A stretch of 39,443 bases of DNA, taken from contig JAIEQI010000218.1 in the NCBI GenBank assembly GCA_019747875.1, forward strand, positions 1 through 39,443, given 5' to 3'. A program made the translations under genes and the position numbers. The first letter of the stretch is position 1; every line of letters starts with the position of its first letter. Shown one piece after another: positions 1 through 7,929 of this stretch. Source of the stretch: Candidatus Obscuribacterales bacterium (GTDB lineage Bacteria > Cyanobacteriota > Vampirovibrionia > Obscuribacterales > Obscuribacteraceae). The notes beneath the pieces are model-generated. The model ran no database searches, was not told where the DNA came from, and saw only the letters and a list, made by a program, of their open reading frames with translations.

Positions 1-2
1 GG

Positions 3-398
3 GGCGATGGAGAAACTGCTGAATTTTCGATTGCCGTCAGAAATAAATCTGCTGAAATTTAGTTTGCCACAGACAGGGGGAACCCGTATCGAGAGACAAC
101 AATGTATTTCAACGAAGTCGGGTCAGTGTTGCGCGATATCGATGCACTCGGCAATGAGACAAGCTTCGAGCGAGGCGGGCTCGACCGGGTCACAAAAGTG
201 ACTTTACCTGAAGAGAATTCGACGGAAACCTCTTACGATGAAAACAACAATGTCTTAACGACCACGCAGGTCGCAAAGCCAGGAAGCGGGCTGAGCGATA
301 TAGTGCGGTCCGCTAAGGAGGACATTAATGAAATTGTCAGGTTGCACACTCAAGCCGCGGGACATCCCGAATTTGGAAGTAATAGGAATTGTAAATAA
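3..398 (+). pseudogene. RHS/YD-repeat protein remnant
   Basis: The frame that is open from 63 to 398 encodes text typical of RHS (YD) repeats: residues such as DALGNETSFERGGLDRVTKV and SYDENNNVL, the usual alternation of D-x-x-G-N-x-T and G-R/D-x-x-x-V. The same frame continues to the left edge but is interrupted by a TAG at 60-62, so a single intact protein is not possible here. After about residue 75 (counted from the ATG at 102) the RHS character is lost and the frame ends at 398. RHS proteins are large secreted or surface toxins or adhesins. This looks like the decayed 3' part of one, cut by the window edge. A short real gene starting at the ATG at 102 (98 residues) is possible but less likely. 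Confidence 0.5.
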
Positions 399-459
399 TT
401 CTTGTTGACAACCGTAGTCCCTTCTGTTATGAAGGAGATCTACCTGCGGATTCATCTAA

Positions 460-822
460 ATGAACACTCCCTGTTGGATTATCGCTAGTGTGTTAATTGT
501 GCATTTGGCTTGTCATCCAGCTACCAATGGTCGAGTGTTGACGGTGGAGCAATTTCGCTCTATGTACCAAGAAGGACAGATCGCTCTTATTGAGCTCCAT
601 GATCCCAGCTGTCTTTTCAAAACATTCACCAGAATAGAACTCAAGGATGGCAGATATCGCTATCTCCGAATAAAAGAAGCGGAGCCCATAATAGAAGAGT
701 ACCGAATACCATACATGAACTACGACGAGTGGTTTGGTCCTATAGCTTTGCTATTTTGCTTCATGGCGAGATTCGCGCTTCTCATTTCAGCAGACCGGAC
801 AACCCGTCTGATACGCAGTTAG
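460..822 (+). CDS. small hypothetical protein, possibly membrane-anchored
   Basis: I do not recognise this 120-residue protein. Residues 1-20 (MNTPCWIIASVLIVHLAC) look like a signal peptide or anchor ending in a cysteine, although His at -3 makes it a poor lipobox. Residues 22-75 alternate polar and beta-prone segments, with a stretch (VEQFRSMYQEGQIALIEL, then F-T-R-I-E-L-K-D-G-R) that weakly resembles the small extracellular domain preceding the AAA part of FtsH. Residues 92-108 are strongly hydrophobic and may be a second span. AAGGAGATC lies about 20 bases upstream, rather far for an SD. It directly follows the RHS remnant, so an immunity or orphan role is conceivable but is only a guess from position. 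Confidence 0.45.
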   Translation: MNTPCWIIASVLIVHLACHPATNGRVLTVEQFRSMYQEGQIALIELHDPSCLFKTFTRIELKDGRYRYLRIKEAEPIIEEYRIPYMNYDEWFGPIALLFCFMARFALLISADRTTRLIRS

Positions 823-1157
823 GACATTTTATGGTGATACCAGTACCAATACCAAACCTTAATGCCCACTTCCGGCTTGGCAGTGCTACATTGGTTTTAT
901 AGAGAGCGTGTAAGGACCTTGGCATAATTATGCAGATATCTTGCATAATCGCACAGCTACAGCACTTTCAGTAGCCGGAGACGAAAATGCCGACTCTTGT
1001 ACCAGTCCCGCTAACAAGCGGACCGAACTGCGAGAGAACGCTGCGTCATCATCTAAGAATTACGAAACATGCTGGTGCAAAAATACACGGGTGAGGAGGA
1101 TGGGCGCCCGTCCTCCTCCTTTGCTTGTACACAGTAAAGAACTCCTAATGATCACGC
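823..1157. other. intergenic, 335 bp
   Basis: I see no convincing gene here. The only open frame of note (941-1189) is compositionally odd and runs into the end of the ArsR-type gene. The one structural signal is the stem-loop at 1093-1118, listed separately. Confidence 0.6.
1093..1118. terminator. stem-loop between convergent genes
   Basis: GAGGAGGATGGGC is followed directly by GCCCGTCCTCCTC, giving a 13-bp stem with one G-T wobble (the central bases must form the loop). It sits between the 460-822 gene and the 3' end of the ArsR-type gene. There is no long T-run on either side, so it may be a structural or weak bidirectional terminator rather than a classical rho-independent one. Confidence 0.4.
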
Positions 1158-1742
1158 TCATGCTTGATCAACGTCCTGTTTGGGTCTAAGCCGGTGATAA
1201 ATACCGGACTGTCGATCCATTAGCTTTGCACCGATCAATTCACGACGCAGAGTCGCGAAGTCTGCATGGTGGCGCGAGATCATTTGATTGACTTCCTTCT
1301 CTGAATACTCTCTATCGAATTGAAATTTATCGACAAGCCATCTGAGAATGACTTCTCGCTTTTTCCTACTTGCCGGAATCTCCTTCAACTTCTCGCCCTC
1401 GAGAAAATCATTCAAGATTTTTCTTTCCCAGGCTTCATAATTGATAGAATCGTCATCCTTGCTAAGCGACTCCACTGCAAGCATCTGCTTGGAGAGTTTG
1501 CGCAAAACTTCCAAATTTAATCGATAAAGATGCGTGTTGCCTTCCGATTTCATCACCACCAAATCCAGCGATTTAAGCTTGGATAAGTGATGAGAAACAG
1601 TCGGCGGTTTCAGGTCGAGCATTAGGGCCAGCTCCTCGACTGTCCGCTCTGAACTTGCCAAAGCTCCAACGAGCTTTAAGCGGCTTTCGTCAGAGAGTAC
1701 TTTGAAGAACTCCAACATGCTCGTCAATTGCGCGCTAGACAT
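1158..1742 (-). CDS. ArsR-family regulator with C-terminal DUF2087 domain
   Basis: This 194-residue protein has two parts. Residues 1-85 form a winged helix of the ArsR type: LTSMLEFFKVLSDESRLKLV, the recognition segment LMLDLKPPTVSHHLSKLKSL, and a wing ending near THLYRL. Residues 108-190 match DUF2087 (LNDFLEGEKLKEIPASRKKR, then EKEVNQMISRHHADFATLRREL and YHR near the end), a domain often fused to bacterial transcription factors. I see no obvious metal-binding cysteine cluster, so the signal sensed is unknown. The start is well fixed: AAGGAGGTGG at 1749-1758 lies 6 bases before the ATG. The gene is divergent from the 708-residue TerD-like gene, with two copies of an AT-rich palindrome between them, so it probably represses itself and perhaps its neighbour. 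Confidence 0.88.
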   Translation of the reverse strand: MSSAQLTSMLEFFKVLSDESRLKLVGALASSERTVEELALMLDLKPPTVSHHLSKLKSLDLVVMKSEGNTHLYRLNLEVLRKLSKQMLAVESLSKDDDSINYEAWERKILNDFLEGEKLKEIPASRKKREVILRWLVDKFQFDREYSEKEVNQMISRHHADFATLRRELIGAKLMDRQSGIYHRLRPKQDVDQA

Positions 1743-1766
1743 TAATTACCACCTCCTTCGATGTCT

Positions 1767-1794
1767 ATCTAATTAGATTAGCATCAAATTAGAT
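1767..1794. promoter_or_regulatory. repeated palindrome, candidate ArsR operator
   Basis: ATCTAATTAGAT at 1767-1778 is a perfect 12-bp palindrome. ATCAAATTAGAT at 1783-1794 is the same site with one change, 16 bp further on, so both lie on about the same face of the helix 1.5 turns apart. They sit just upstream of the SD of the divergent ArsR-type gene. Direct binding is inferred from position and symmetry. Confidence 0.5.
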
Positions 1795-1934
1795 GGCAGA
1801 CAAGTCCCATTTCTAAAAATAGACATGCCGCCGTTGTGGGTATGTAGTTCAAGTCGTGGCTATGAGGGTTCTTCCTTCTCAATCTGGAAAATTAGAGTCT
1901 TCAATCTCCGCGACACCCTTTTTAATAAGCGAAT

Positions 1935-4061
1935 ATGCCACCAAGATTGCAAACGCCTACGATCGCTCAGCTAGAAACAGCAAGTGCAAATGACATTCTC
2001 TTGCGCAGACGTAAGAAGGTGCTCTTACCGGCTCCTGTGCAAAGTGGCGAAAAGCTTGACTCCAAATACATCGCAACAGTGGCTGCGGAACTGGAAGCAC
2101 TCGGATACTCTCTGTCGGAAGACCTTGCAAGTGCAATGTCGGATTTGTCATTGGAGGATCTGGTCAAAGTTAACAGCGAAATGATATCCCTGCTATCGAG
2201 CGCACTGGGAGCTCATAAGACGTACAAACCACTGTATCCAAATTTTCCGCAGCAGGTCGTGGAAATGGGAAGATTGTCGCTTTACGTGAATGCAATCCTT
2301 CACTATTTAACAGATGGAAAGTTTCGTCCGCTGACAGAGAAAAAAGATCGTCAAAAGCTAACCGAAAAGACAGAACTGAAAGAACTTCGACTTGGATCTC
2401 AAACGGAACTCAATTCAATTTTTTCGGCGCTGGTGTCTGCGAATTCATCCTTGTCCGAACAGGATAGAGCGGACCTGGCTTGGTTCATCAAGCATTACGG
2501 CGACGATATCCTGCCGTTACTACCGCAAAATGTACAACAACGCGAAAACAAAGCTTATATTGCTGCGAATTTGCTTCGTTACACGGGCTTGTTTGAAAAG
2601 GCTTTAGGTTATTGCAGCAGTACTACTGATGTTTTGCGCGTCTCAGTCGTACTAAGCTATGGTGATGCTTCTCTGGCTGAGCCAACGAAATTCATCTCAA
2701 TGCCACGCTATTTGCGTAAGGCCTTACTAAAGGCAATTGAGTCACAAAAGGATCAAGTCGAGGACATGTTGCGATGGAAAAAGCGATGGATCAGACTTGG
2801 CGAGCGGCTGCATCCTGGGGAATTTGAGAAAAAGTTTCCCAATACGGCGGCTGCATTTAAGACTATCCGCAATGACGTCCAGGCAGAGACGTTCAACAGA
2901 CAACTGGAGCATAGCTTGGAGCGCCGCCAAACAGAGAAGATTCTCTCTCTACTGAAGCAGCGACCTGGTGAATTTGCGCGCAGGCTGGATCACATCATTC
3001 GGATCACTCCGGACAAACAAGAAGAAATAGCATTGGACTTTGCTTCATTGGCAGAAAGCGTATCAACACCGGTTCTTCTACAGGTGTTACATCATTTCAA
3101 AACCAGGGGCGAAAAGAGACGCATGCGCGTCTTCTTTCCAAAAGGTCAAGTTCAAAAGGCGCAAGGTATCTTAAACGAGTTGCCGCAGTTACCGGCATCC
3201 ATCTGTTCATTAGTTGAATCAATTTGCCGCAAAACTCTTCTTGAACGCTTCGCCAAACTGCGCCCCCTAGGTAAGTGTTATTTGGATCCATATCTGCAAA
3301 TGTACATGTTGCCGTCTTCCCAGCGCTCTGCTGCCAAGACACTTCGCACAATTGCAAGAGGCAGCAGGATCATTCTTCCGGACGCCGACACATTGCGATT
3401 TTTTATTTGGTGGAAAAATGGCAATCACCGGACTGATATTGACCTTTCTGCGGCAATGTTTCGGCAAGATTTTACTTATGCCGACACTTTGAGCTATTAC
3501 AACCTGAAGAATTTTGGCGGGCACCATAGCGGCGACATTGTGGATGCTCCACTGGGCGCTAGCGAGTTTATCGACGTATCTATTGAAAAGTTGCTAAGCT
3601 ACAAGGTATCGTATGTGGTGATGGCAGTAAGCAGTTATACAGGGCAACCGTATTGCGACCTGCCCGAATGTTTTGCTGGATGGATGGCACGAAAAGAAGC
3701 TAATTCCGGAGAGATATACGAGCCAAAAACCGTTCAAGACAAACTAGATCTCAGCGCCAACACAAGGTTCGCCATTCCAGTAGTCTTCGACCTCAAAAAT
3801 CGAGAGGCAATATGGACCGATATTTCTCTTACGAGAAATCCATATTGGTATAACAACGTTGCTGCTAACCTCAATGGCATACAACTATCCTTACAAGCTT
3901 TTGTCGACCTTAATAAGATGAACCTCTTCGAACTTTTGAAGATGCATATCGAAGCTCGCGGAGAATTCGTTGAGCTGCCTCAAGATGCGGATGTCGAATT
4001 CTCTGTTGGCGCAGGTACTCCATTTGAATTAGAAAGAATTGCAAGTGAGTTTATGCAATAG
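1935..4061 (+). CDS. large protein with TerD-like C-terminal domain
   Basis: This 708-residue soluble protein has no signal peptide or membrane span. Residues 1-470 are mainly alpha-helical and rich in Leu, Lys and Arg, with no motif I can name. From about residue 485 the sequence becomes beta-rich and resembles the TerD fold of tellurite and stress resistance proteins: FFIWWKNGNHRTDIDLSAAM, then LSYYNLKNFGGHHSGDIV and FIDVSIEKLLSYKVSYVVMA, corresponding to the acidic Ca-binding strand and the following strands of TerD. Such large TerD fusions are known from ter-type stress loci, where their role is unclear. No other ter gene (terB, terC, terZ) is nearby. The upstream sequence has no clear SD, so the first ATG is not well supported. 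Its divergent neighbour is an ArsR-type regulator, which suggests inducible expression. Confidence 0.65.
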   Translation: MPPRLQTPTIAQLETASANDILLRRRKKVLLPAPVQSGEKLDSKYIATVAAELEALGYSLSEDLASAMSDLSLEDLVKVNSEMISLLSSALGAHKTYKPLYPNFPQQVVEMGRLSLYVNAILHYLTDGKFRPLTEKKDRQKLTEKTELKELRLGSQTELNSIFSALVSANSSLSEQDRADLAWFIKHYGDDILPLLPQNVQQRENKAYIAANLLRYTGLFEKALGYCSSTTDVLRVSVVLSYGDASLAEPTKFISMPRYLRKALLKAIESQKDQVEDMLRWKKRWIRLGERLHPGEFEKKFPNTAAAFKTIRNDVQAETFNRQLEHSLERRQTEKILSLLKQRPGEFARRLDHIIRITPDKQEEIALDFASLAESVSTPVLLQVLHHFKTRGEKRRMRVFFPKGQVQKAQGILNELPQLPASICSLVESICRKTLLERFAKLRPLGKCYLDPYLQMYMLPSSQRSAAKTLRTIARGSRIILPDADTLRFFIWWKNGNHRTDIDLSAAMFRQDFTYADTLSYYNLKNFGGHHSGDIVDAPLGASEFIDVSIEKLLSYKVSYVVMAVSSYTGQPYCDLPECFAGWMARKEANSGEIYEPKTVQDKLDLSANTRFAIPVVFDLKNREAIWTDISLTRNPYWYNNVAANLNGIQLSLQAFVDLNKMNLFELLKMHIEARGEFVELPQDADVEFSVGAGTPFELERIASEFMQ

Positions 4062-4138
4062 AAGGGCTGCGACCCCAGCATTTTCTGCAGGCACAATGAA
4101 TAAATGCATCGTCCGGTACAATTAGAAATTTGATAAGA

Positions 4139-4383
4139 GCGGACAAGATGTCCGCTACCCATACTTATGGGCGGACGGGACGATGCTGTTGGCGATCTCA
4201 TCTCAGCTTGGTCTAGTGCAGATTTTTGCAGCTAGTATGGAGCGCGGACATCTTGTCCGCCCATAAGCGCGAAGCGCGTTGCAGCTACGCATTCGGAGTT
4301 TCGCAAGAGGTAGAGTCTCCCTAAAGCTGTAGCGTAGATAGTAGAATCTGCCTATGGGCGGACGGGACGTCCGCGCTCCATAC
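4139..4383. repeat. 245-bp long direct repeat, copy A, with three REP-like palindromes
   Basis: The same block occurs at 7569-7813, offset 3430 bp, with only two differences (4169 G/7599 A and 4356 G/7786 A). It contains palindromic units at 4139-4155 (GCGGACA-AGA-TGTCCGC), 4244-4260 (the same unit inverted) and 4358-4374 (GCGGACG-GGA-CGTCCGC), plus a half unit at 4171-4182 that breaks off into other sequence. The two differences occupy the same relative place, just before GGCGGAC, in two different units. Confidence 0.9.
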
Positions 4384-4413
4384 ATGAGATCGCCAACAGC
4401 ATCATTTTGTCCG
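4173..4413. repeat. inverted repeat around repeat copy A
   Basis: GATGCTGTTGGCGATCTCAT at 4182-4201 is matched by its exact reverse complement at 4384-4403. Similarity continues outward with a few mismatches to 4173 and 4413, giving roughly 30-bp arms. Copy B at 7.6 kb has the left arm but not the right one, so copy A may be closer to a complete element, resembling a small non-autonomous inverted-repeat element. Confidence 0.7.
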
Positions 4414-4419
4414 CGCTCC

Positions 4420-4448
4420 GCGGGATGCGCTTTTGCATGGCATCCCGC
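4420..4448. terminator. stem-loop downstream of methyltransferase gene
   Basis: GCGGGATGC (4420-4428) and GCATCCCGC (4440-4448) form a perfect 9-bp stem with an 11-base loop. It lies 27 bp beyond the stop of the minus-strand methyltransferase gene. On the plus strand it is followed by TTTCTC, on the minus strand there is no T-run, so a terminator function is only likely. Confidence 0.45.
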
Positions 4449-4475
4449 TTTCTCAATCTCATTTGAATGCGATCA

Positions 4476-5234
4476 CTATTTGAAGATTCGCAGCATTTGA
4501 TTTGCGCCAGCAACATCTTTGAAATGAACCGGCACATACTCTGCTCGAATACCAGCTTCCTTCAGGGCTTCCACCACGGCGTCAGCCATAGGGCTGTCCG
4601 GTCTGTTTGGTCCCTTGATTGGGTAGATTCGAACTTCGTCCTTAACTACTCTCAGAAGTTCAAAAATTGCACGCATATGAAACTCGAATGGGAACCGATC
4701 ATCATTTAAGATGCCACCGAACTTCGACGATGCATAAAGAAAGAGCAAATTGGAGCAAAACGCTAGATGGAAGTAATCATCCGGGAACGGTAAATTAGGC
4801 AACTTGCCAGCGACGTAACGTCCGTCTGCTTTTCCTTTTGCAAAATCATTGCGGAAATTCCGCATTGCACGAACTTTCTCTGCTTCAAACTGATCGGCAA
4901 ATTCCGAAAGGTGAGGATCAAATAAGTCTATTTTGCTGTCCTTGTTCTTCAAACAGAGCGCGACATCGTGCGCAGCCCAGTGAAACAGCTCGTCAGGTCT
5001 CTTTTCATACATGGGATCGCATGCCGTAACATTGACTCCAATAATGTGAGCTTCAGCAGCGAAGGACGCCGGGCCGGAGGCGCAATCTAATACACGCTTG
5101 CCACGAAGATCCTCTCGCTCAAAATGGAACATTTCCTCATATTCACCAAGTGTTCGTCCAAAGAACGCCACGTCGTCGATCAGAAATTTTCCCGAATCTT
5201 CAAGTACTTGCAAATGGGATGTTTGTGCCTTCAT
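4476..5234 (-). CDS. class I SAM-dependent methyltransferase-like protein
   Basis: This is a 252-residue cytoplasmic protein. Motif I of class I methyltransferases is seen near residues 47-60 (RVLDCASGPASFAAEA), followed by the acidic residue of motif II in NVTACDP. A post-I aromatic stretch is near residues 145-165 (LPFPDDYFHLAFCSNLLFLY), which is the usual position of the motif IV-like loop. The C-terminal third (LLRVVKDEVRIYPIKGPN) fits the last strands of the fold. The substrate cannot be read from the sequence. The gene is divergent from glgX, 92 bp apart, and the pair is bracketed by the 245-bp direct repeats. The ATG at 5234 is preceded by a weak GAAGG. Confidence 0.75.
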   Translation of the reverse strand: MKAQTSHLQVLEDSGKFLIDDVAFFGRTLGEYEEMFHFEREDLRGKRVLDCASGPASFAAEAHIIGVNVTACDPMYEKRPDELFHWAAHDVALCLKNKDSKIDLFDPHLSEFADQFEAEKVRAMRNFRNDFAKGKADGRYVAGKLPNLPFPDDYFHLAFCSNLLFLYASSKFGGILNDDRFPFEFHMRAIFELLRVVKDEVRIYPIKGPNRPDSPMADAVVEALKEAGIRAEYVPVHFKDVAGANQMLRIFK

Positions 5235-5326
5235 GGTCCTGTACCTTCTCGCCCTCGTTTTCTGATACTATAGGCAGCTCCTATGAGGATGTTGTGGGGA
5301 TCTCATGGGGAAATTGTGAGTTTGAT

Positions 5327-7504
5327 ATGCGAGTTTGGCCAGGTCTACCTTATCCTCTAGGCGCTAACTGGGATGGGCGCGGAGTCAACTTCGCCCTTTT
5401 TTCCGAAAACGCAACCAGAGTCGAGCTCTGCCTCTTCGATTCAGAAGACCAACCCTATGAGTCATTGCGCCTACCATTGCCCGAACAAACCGACCGTGTA
5501 TGGCATGGATATTTTCCGGATATAAAACCGGGACAACTGTATGGATACCGGGTCTACGGTCCATATGAGCCCAAGAAGGGTAAACGCTTTAATCCAAACA
5601 AGCTTCTTTTGGATCCTTATGCCAAAGCAATTGGAAGGGATCTAAAGTGGCACGATTGCCTCTACGGGTACTCCATCGGCCACAAGGAAAAGGATCTCTC
5701 GTTCGACGAAAGAGATAGCGCGCCCTATGCTCCACTTGCACAGGTTATTGACACCGCATTCACCTGGGGCAACGATCAACTACTGCGCACACCCTGGCAC
5801 AAAACAATCATCTACGAAATGCACGTCAAAGGGTTCACTAAGTTGATGCCCGGAGTGCCCGAGCACTTGCGCGGAACATACGCCGGCCTTGCTACGGAAT
5901 CTGCAATCAACCACTTGCTAAAACTAGGTGTGACTGCTGTTGAGTTGATGCCGGTGCATCACCACATGTCTGAACATCAATTGGTGAAACGCAAATTAGT
6001 CAACTATTGGGGCTACAACACGGTAGCCTATCTTGCACCTCATCTCGGATATAGCTCGAATAACATCAGCTATTTTGCGGTGCAAGAATTCAAATCGATG
6101 GTCCGAACATTGCACGCAGCTGGTTTAGAGGTGATACTAGATGTGGTGTACAACCACACCAGTGAAGGAAATGAGTTAGGACCTACCATCTCCTTAAAGG
6201 GGATCGACAACAGCAGTTATTACAGGCTGATGGAACAGGAAAAGCGTTATTATGCCGACTTTACAGGCTGCGGCAATACGCTAAACATGCAACATCCGCG
6301 CGTTCTCCAGTTGATCATGGATAGCTTAAGATACTGGGTAACTGAAATGCATGTGGATGGGTTCCGTTTCGATCTGGCATCAGCACTTGCACGAGAGTTG
6401 CATGATGTCGATCAACTCTCTGCATTCTTCGATATCATCCACCAGGATCCGATTCTCAACCAGGTGAAACTTATTGCTGAGCCTTGGGATGTAGGACCTG
6501 GCGGTTACCAGGTCGGTCAATTCCCAGTGGGTTGGGCCGAATGGAATGGAAAATACAGAGACAATGTTCGCCGATTTTGGAAAGGCGATGGTGGCACACT
6601 CAATGAGTTTGCGACAAGACTGACCGGATCCAGCGATCTCTACGAACATAGTGGTCGCCGTCCATATGCGAGCATCAACTTCATCACATGCCACGACGGC
6701 TTTACCGTCTCGGACCTTGTGTCCTACAACTCCAAACACAACGAAGACAACGGCGAAAACAATCGCGATGGCTCGAACGACAACTACAGTTGGAATTGTG
6801 GCACTGAAGGCCCAACTGATGATGAAACGATTAATGAGCTGCGCGCACGCCAGAAACGAAACCTGCTGGCGACATTATTTCTTTCCCAAGGCGTGCCTAT
6901 GCTGCTGGCGGGCGACGAAATCGGCCATACCCAGGGTGGAAACAACAATGCTTATTGCCAGGACAATCAAATAAGTTGGATTGATTGGGAATTCACAGCA
7001 GAAAAAGCTGAGTTGATGGAGTTTGTTGCTTCACTCATCGCTCTCAAAAAAGAGCATCCTGTTTTTCACCGACGCAGGTTCTTTCATGGCAAAGAAATTC
7101 GTGGCAGCGATTTCAAAGACATCTACTGGCTCAATCAAAGGGGCGGAATGATGACTAATAAGGACTGGGATTCCGGTAACGTTCGCTGCTTCGGAGTTGT
7201 GCTGAACGGACAAATCGACGAACTCAATGAACAGGGCGAACGAGTGTTGGACAACAATTTCTTGTTGCTGATGAACGCTTCTCATGAAGATGTAGATTTC
7301 CCACTTCCAATTGAAAGCCGAAAAGAAGAGGGCTTAGAGTTATTAATTGACACGGCAACCCCGCTTCAACCAAGCTGCTTTATCAAACCCGCGGAATCTT
7401 TCAGAATGAAGGGAAGATCGTTAGCATTATTGACCTGGCCAAACCAAGGTCATCTGCAAAAGATCACAGCTCAATACACATCACTCTCTCTAATCAAACA
7501 GTAG
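5327..7504 (+). CDS. glgX: glycogen debranching enzyme GlgX (isoamylase type)
   Basis: GlgX/TreX enzymes hydrolyse alpha-1,6 branches of glycogen or limit dextrins in the cytoplasm. The protein opens with MRVWPGLPYPLGANWDGRG, the family's normal N-terminus, followed by the CBM48 domain (about residues 10-110) and the GH13 barrel. The catalytic signatures are intact: DVVYNHTSEG, GFRFDLA with nucleophile Asp349, LIAEPWDVG with acid Glu385, and FITCHDGFT with transition-state Asp457. The total of 725 residues is normal. The frame is open upstream to 5150, but those 59 codons overlap the divergent methyltransferase gene and look non-coding, so I start at the ATG at 5327. The SD is weak. No other glycogen gene is adjacent. 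Confidence 0.95.
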   Translation: MRVWPGLPYPLGANWDGRGVNFALFSENATRVELCLFDSEDQPYESLRLPLPEQTDRVWHGYFPDIKPGQLYGYRVYGPYEPKKGKRFNPNKLLLDPYAKAIGRDLKWHDCLYGYSIGHKEKDLSFDERDSAPYAPLAQVIDTAFTWGNDQLLRTPWHKTIIYEMHVKGFTKLMPGVPEHLRGTYAGLATESAINHLLKLGVTAVELMPVHHHMSEHQLVKRKLVNYWGYNTVAYLAPHLGYSSNNISYFAVQEFKSMVRTLHAAGLEVILDVVYNHTSEGNELGPTISLKGIDNSSYYRLMEQEKRYYADFTGCGNTLNMQHPRVLQLIMDSLRYWVTEMHVDGFRFDLASALARELHDVDQLSAFFDIIHQDPILNQVKLIAEPWDVGPGGYQVGQFPVGWAEWNGKYRDNVRRFWKGDGGTLNEFATRLTGSSDLYEHSGRRPYASINFITCHDGFTVSDLVSYNSKHNEDNGENNRDGSNDNYSWNCGTEGPTDDETINELRARQKRNLLATLFLSQGVPMLLAGDEIGHTQGGNNNAYCQDNQISWIDWEFTAEKAELMEFVASLIALKKEHPVFHRRRFFHGKEIRGSDFKDIYWLNQRGGMMTNKDWDSGNVRCFGVVLNGQIDELNEQGERVLDNNFLLLMNASHEDVDFPLPIESRKEEGLELLIDTATPLQPSCFIKPAESFRMKGRSLALLTWPNQGHLQKITAQYTSLSLIKQ

Positions 7505-7568
7505 AAGATTGCCCTGTGCAATTTTCGATAAAGCCAGCATTTCGATCTAAGAACTAATTGCTAACGGG

Positions 7569-7836
7569 GCGGACAAGATGTCCGCTACCCATACTTATAG
7601 GCGGACGGGACGATGCTGTTGGCGATCTCATCTCAGCTTGGTCTAGTGCAGATTTTTGCAGCTAGTATGGAGCGCGGACATCTTGTCCGCCCATAAGCGC
7701 GAAGCGCGTTGCAGCTACGCATTCGGAGTTTCGCAAGAGGTAGAGTCTCCCTAAAGCTGTAGCGTAGATAGTAGAATCTGCCTATAGGCGGACGGGACGT
7801 CCGCGCTCCATACTTATAAGCGGACGGGACGTCCGC
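7569..7836. repeat. 245-bp long direct repeat, copy B, plus an extra palindromic unit
   Basis: Positions 7569-7813 repeat 4139-4383 with two differences. Units lie at 7569-7585, 7674-7690 (inverted) and 7788-7804. An additional GCGGACG-GGA-CGTCCGC unit follows at 7820-7836, spaced 32 bp from the previous one, which is absent after copy A. The very high identity of non-coding copies means a recent duplication or gene conversion. Confidence 0.9.
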
Positions 7837-7877
7837 GCTGAATACGAATTGACAGTCCTCTCGTGTTCGCACGCTCA

Positions 7878-7917
7878 AAGCACTTGTGAGGAACTTGAAC
7901 GAACCTCACAAGTGCTT
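7878..7917. terminator. bidirectional terminator-like stem-loop
   Basis: AAGCACTTGTGAGG (7878-7891) and CCTCACAAGTGCTT (7904-7917) form a perfect 14-bp stem with a 12-base loop between two convergent genes. Short T-runs occur at the outer ends of the stem. It probably ends transcripts from the 545-residue gene, and from glgX. Confidence 0.65.
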
Positions 7918-7929
7918 CTACCGTTTGGT

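Larger units (their letters stand above)
4062..4475. other. intergenic repeat region, 414 bp
   Basis: The gap between the TerD-like gene and the 3' end of the methyltransferase gene is mostly repeat DNA: the 245-bp block (4139-4383), a flanking inverted repeat (4173-4202 with 4384-4413) and a stem-loop (4420-4448). Open frames crossing it are repeat-derived and I do not call them genes. Confidence 0.7.
7505..7929. other. intergenic repeat region, 425 bp
   Basis: Between the convergent glgX and the 545-residue gene. It holds repeat copy B, one extra REP-like unit and a 14-bp stem-loop. Nothing here looks coding. Confidence 0.7.

Noticed and set aside
941..1189. 82-residue open frame on the plus strand
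   Set aside because: No SD, no recognisable content, crosses a stem-loop and overlaps the 3' end of the ArsR-type gene.
5150..5326. N-terminal extension of GlgX by 59 codons
   Set aside because: It overlaps the divergent methyltransferase gene and does not resemble the family. The ATG at 5327 begins the normal GlgX N-terminus.
4139..7836. CRISPR-like array
   Set aside because: Units are palindromes with irregular spacing and orientation, the long copies are near-identical including their inner sequence, and no cas gene is present.
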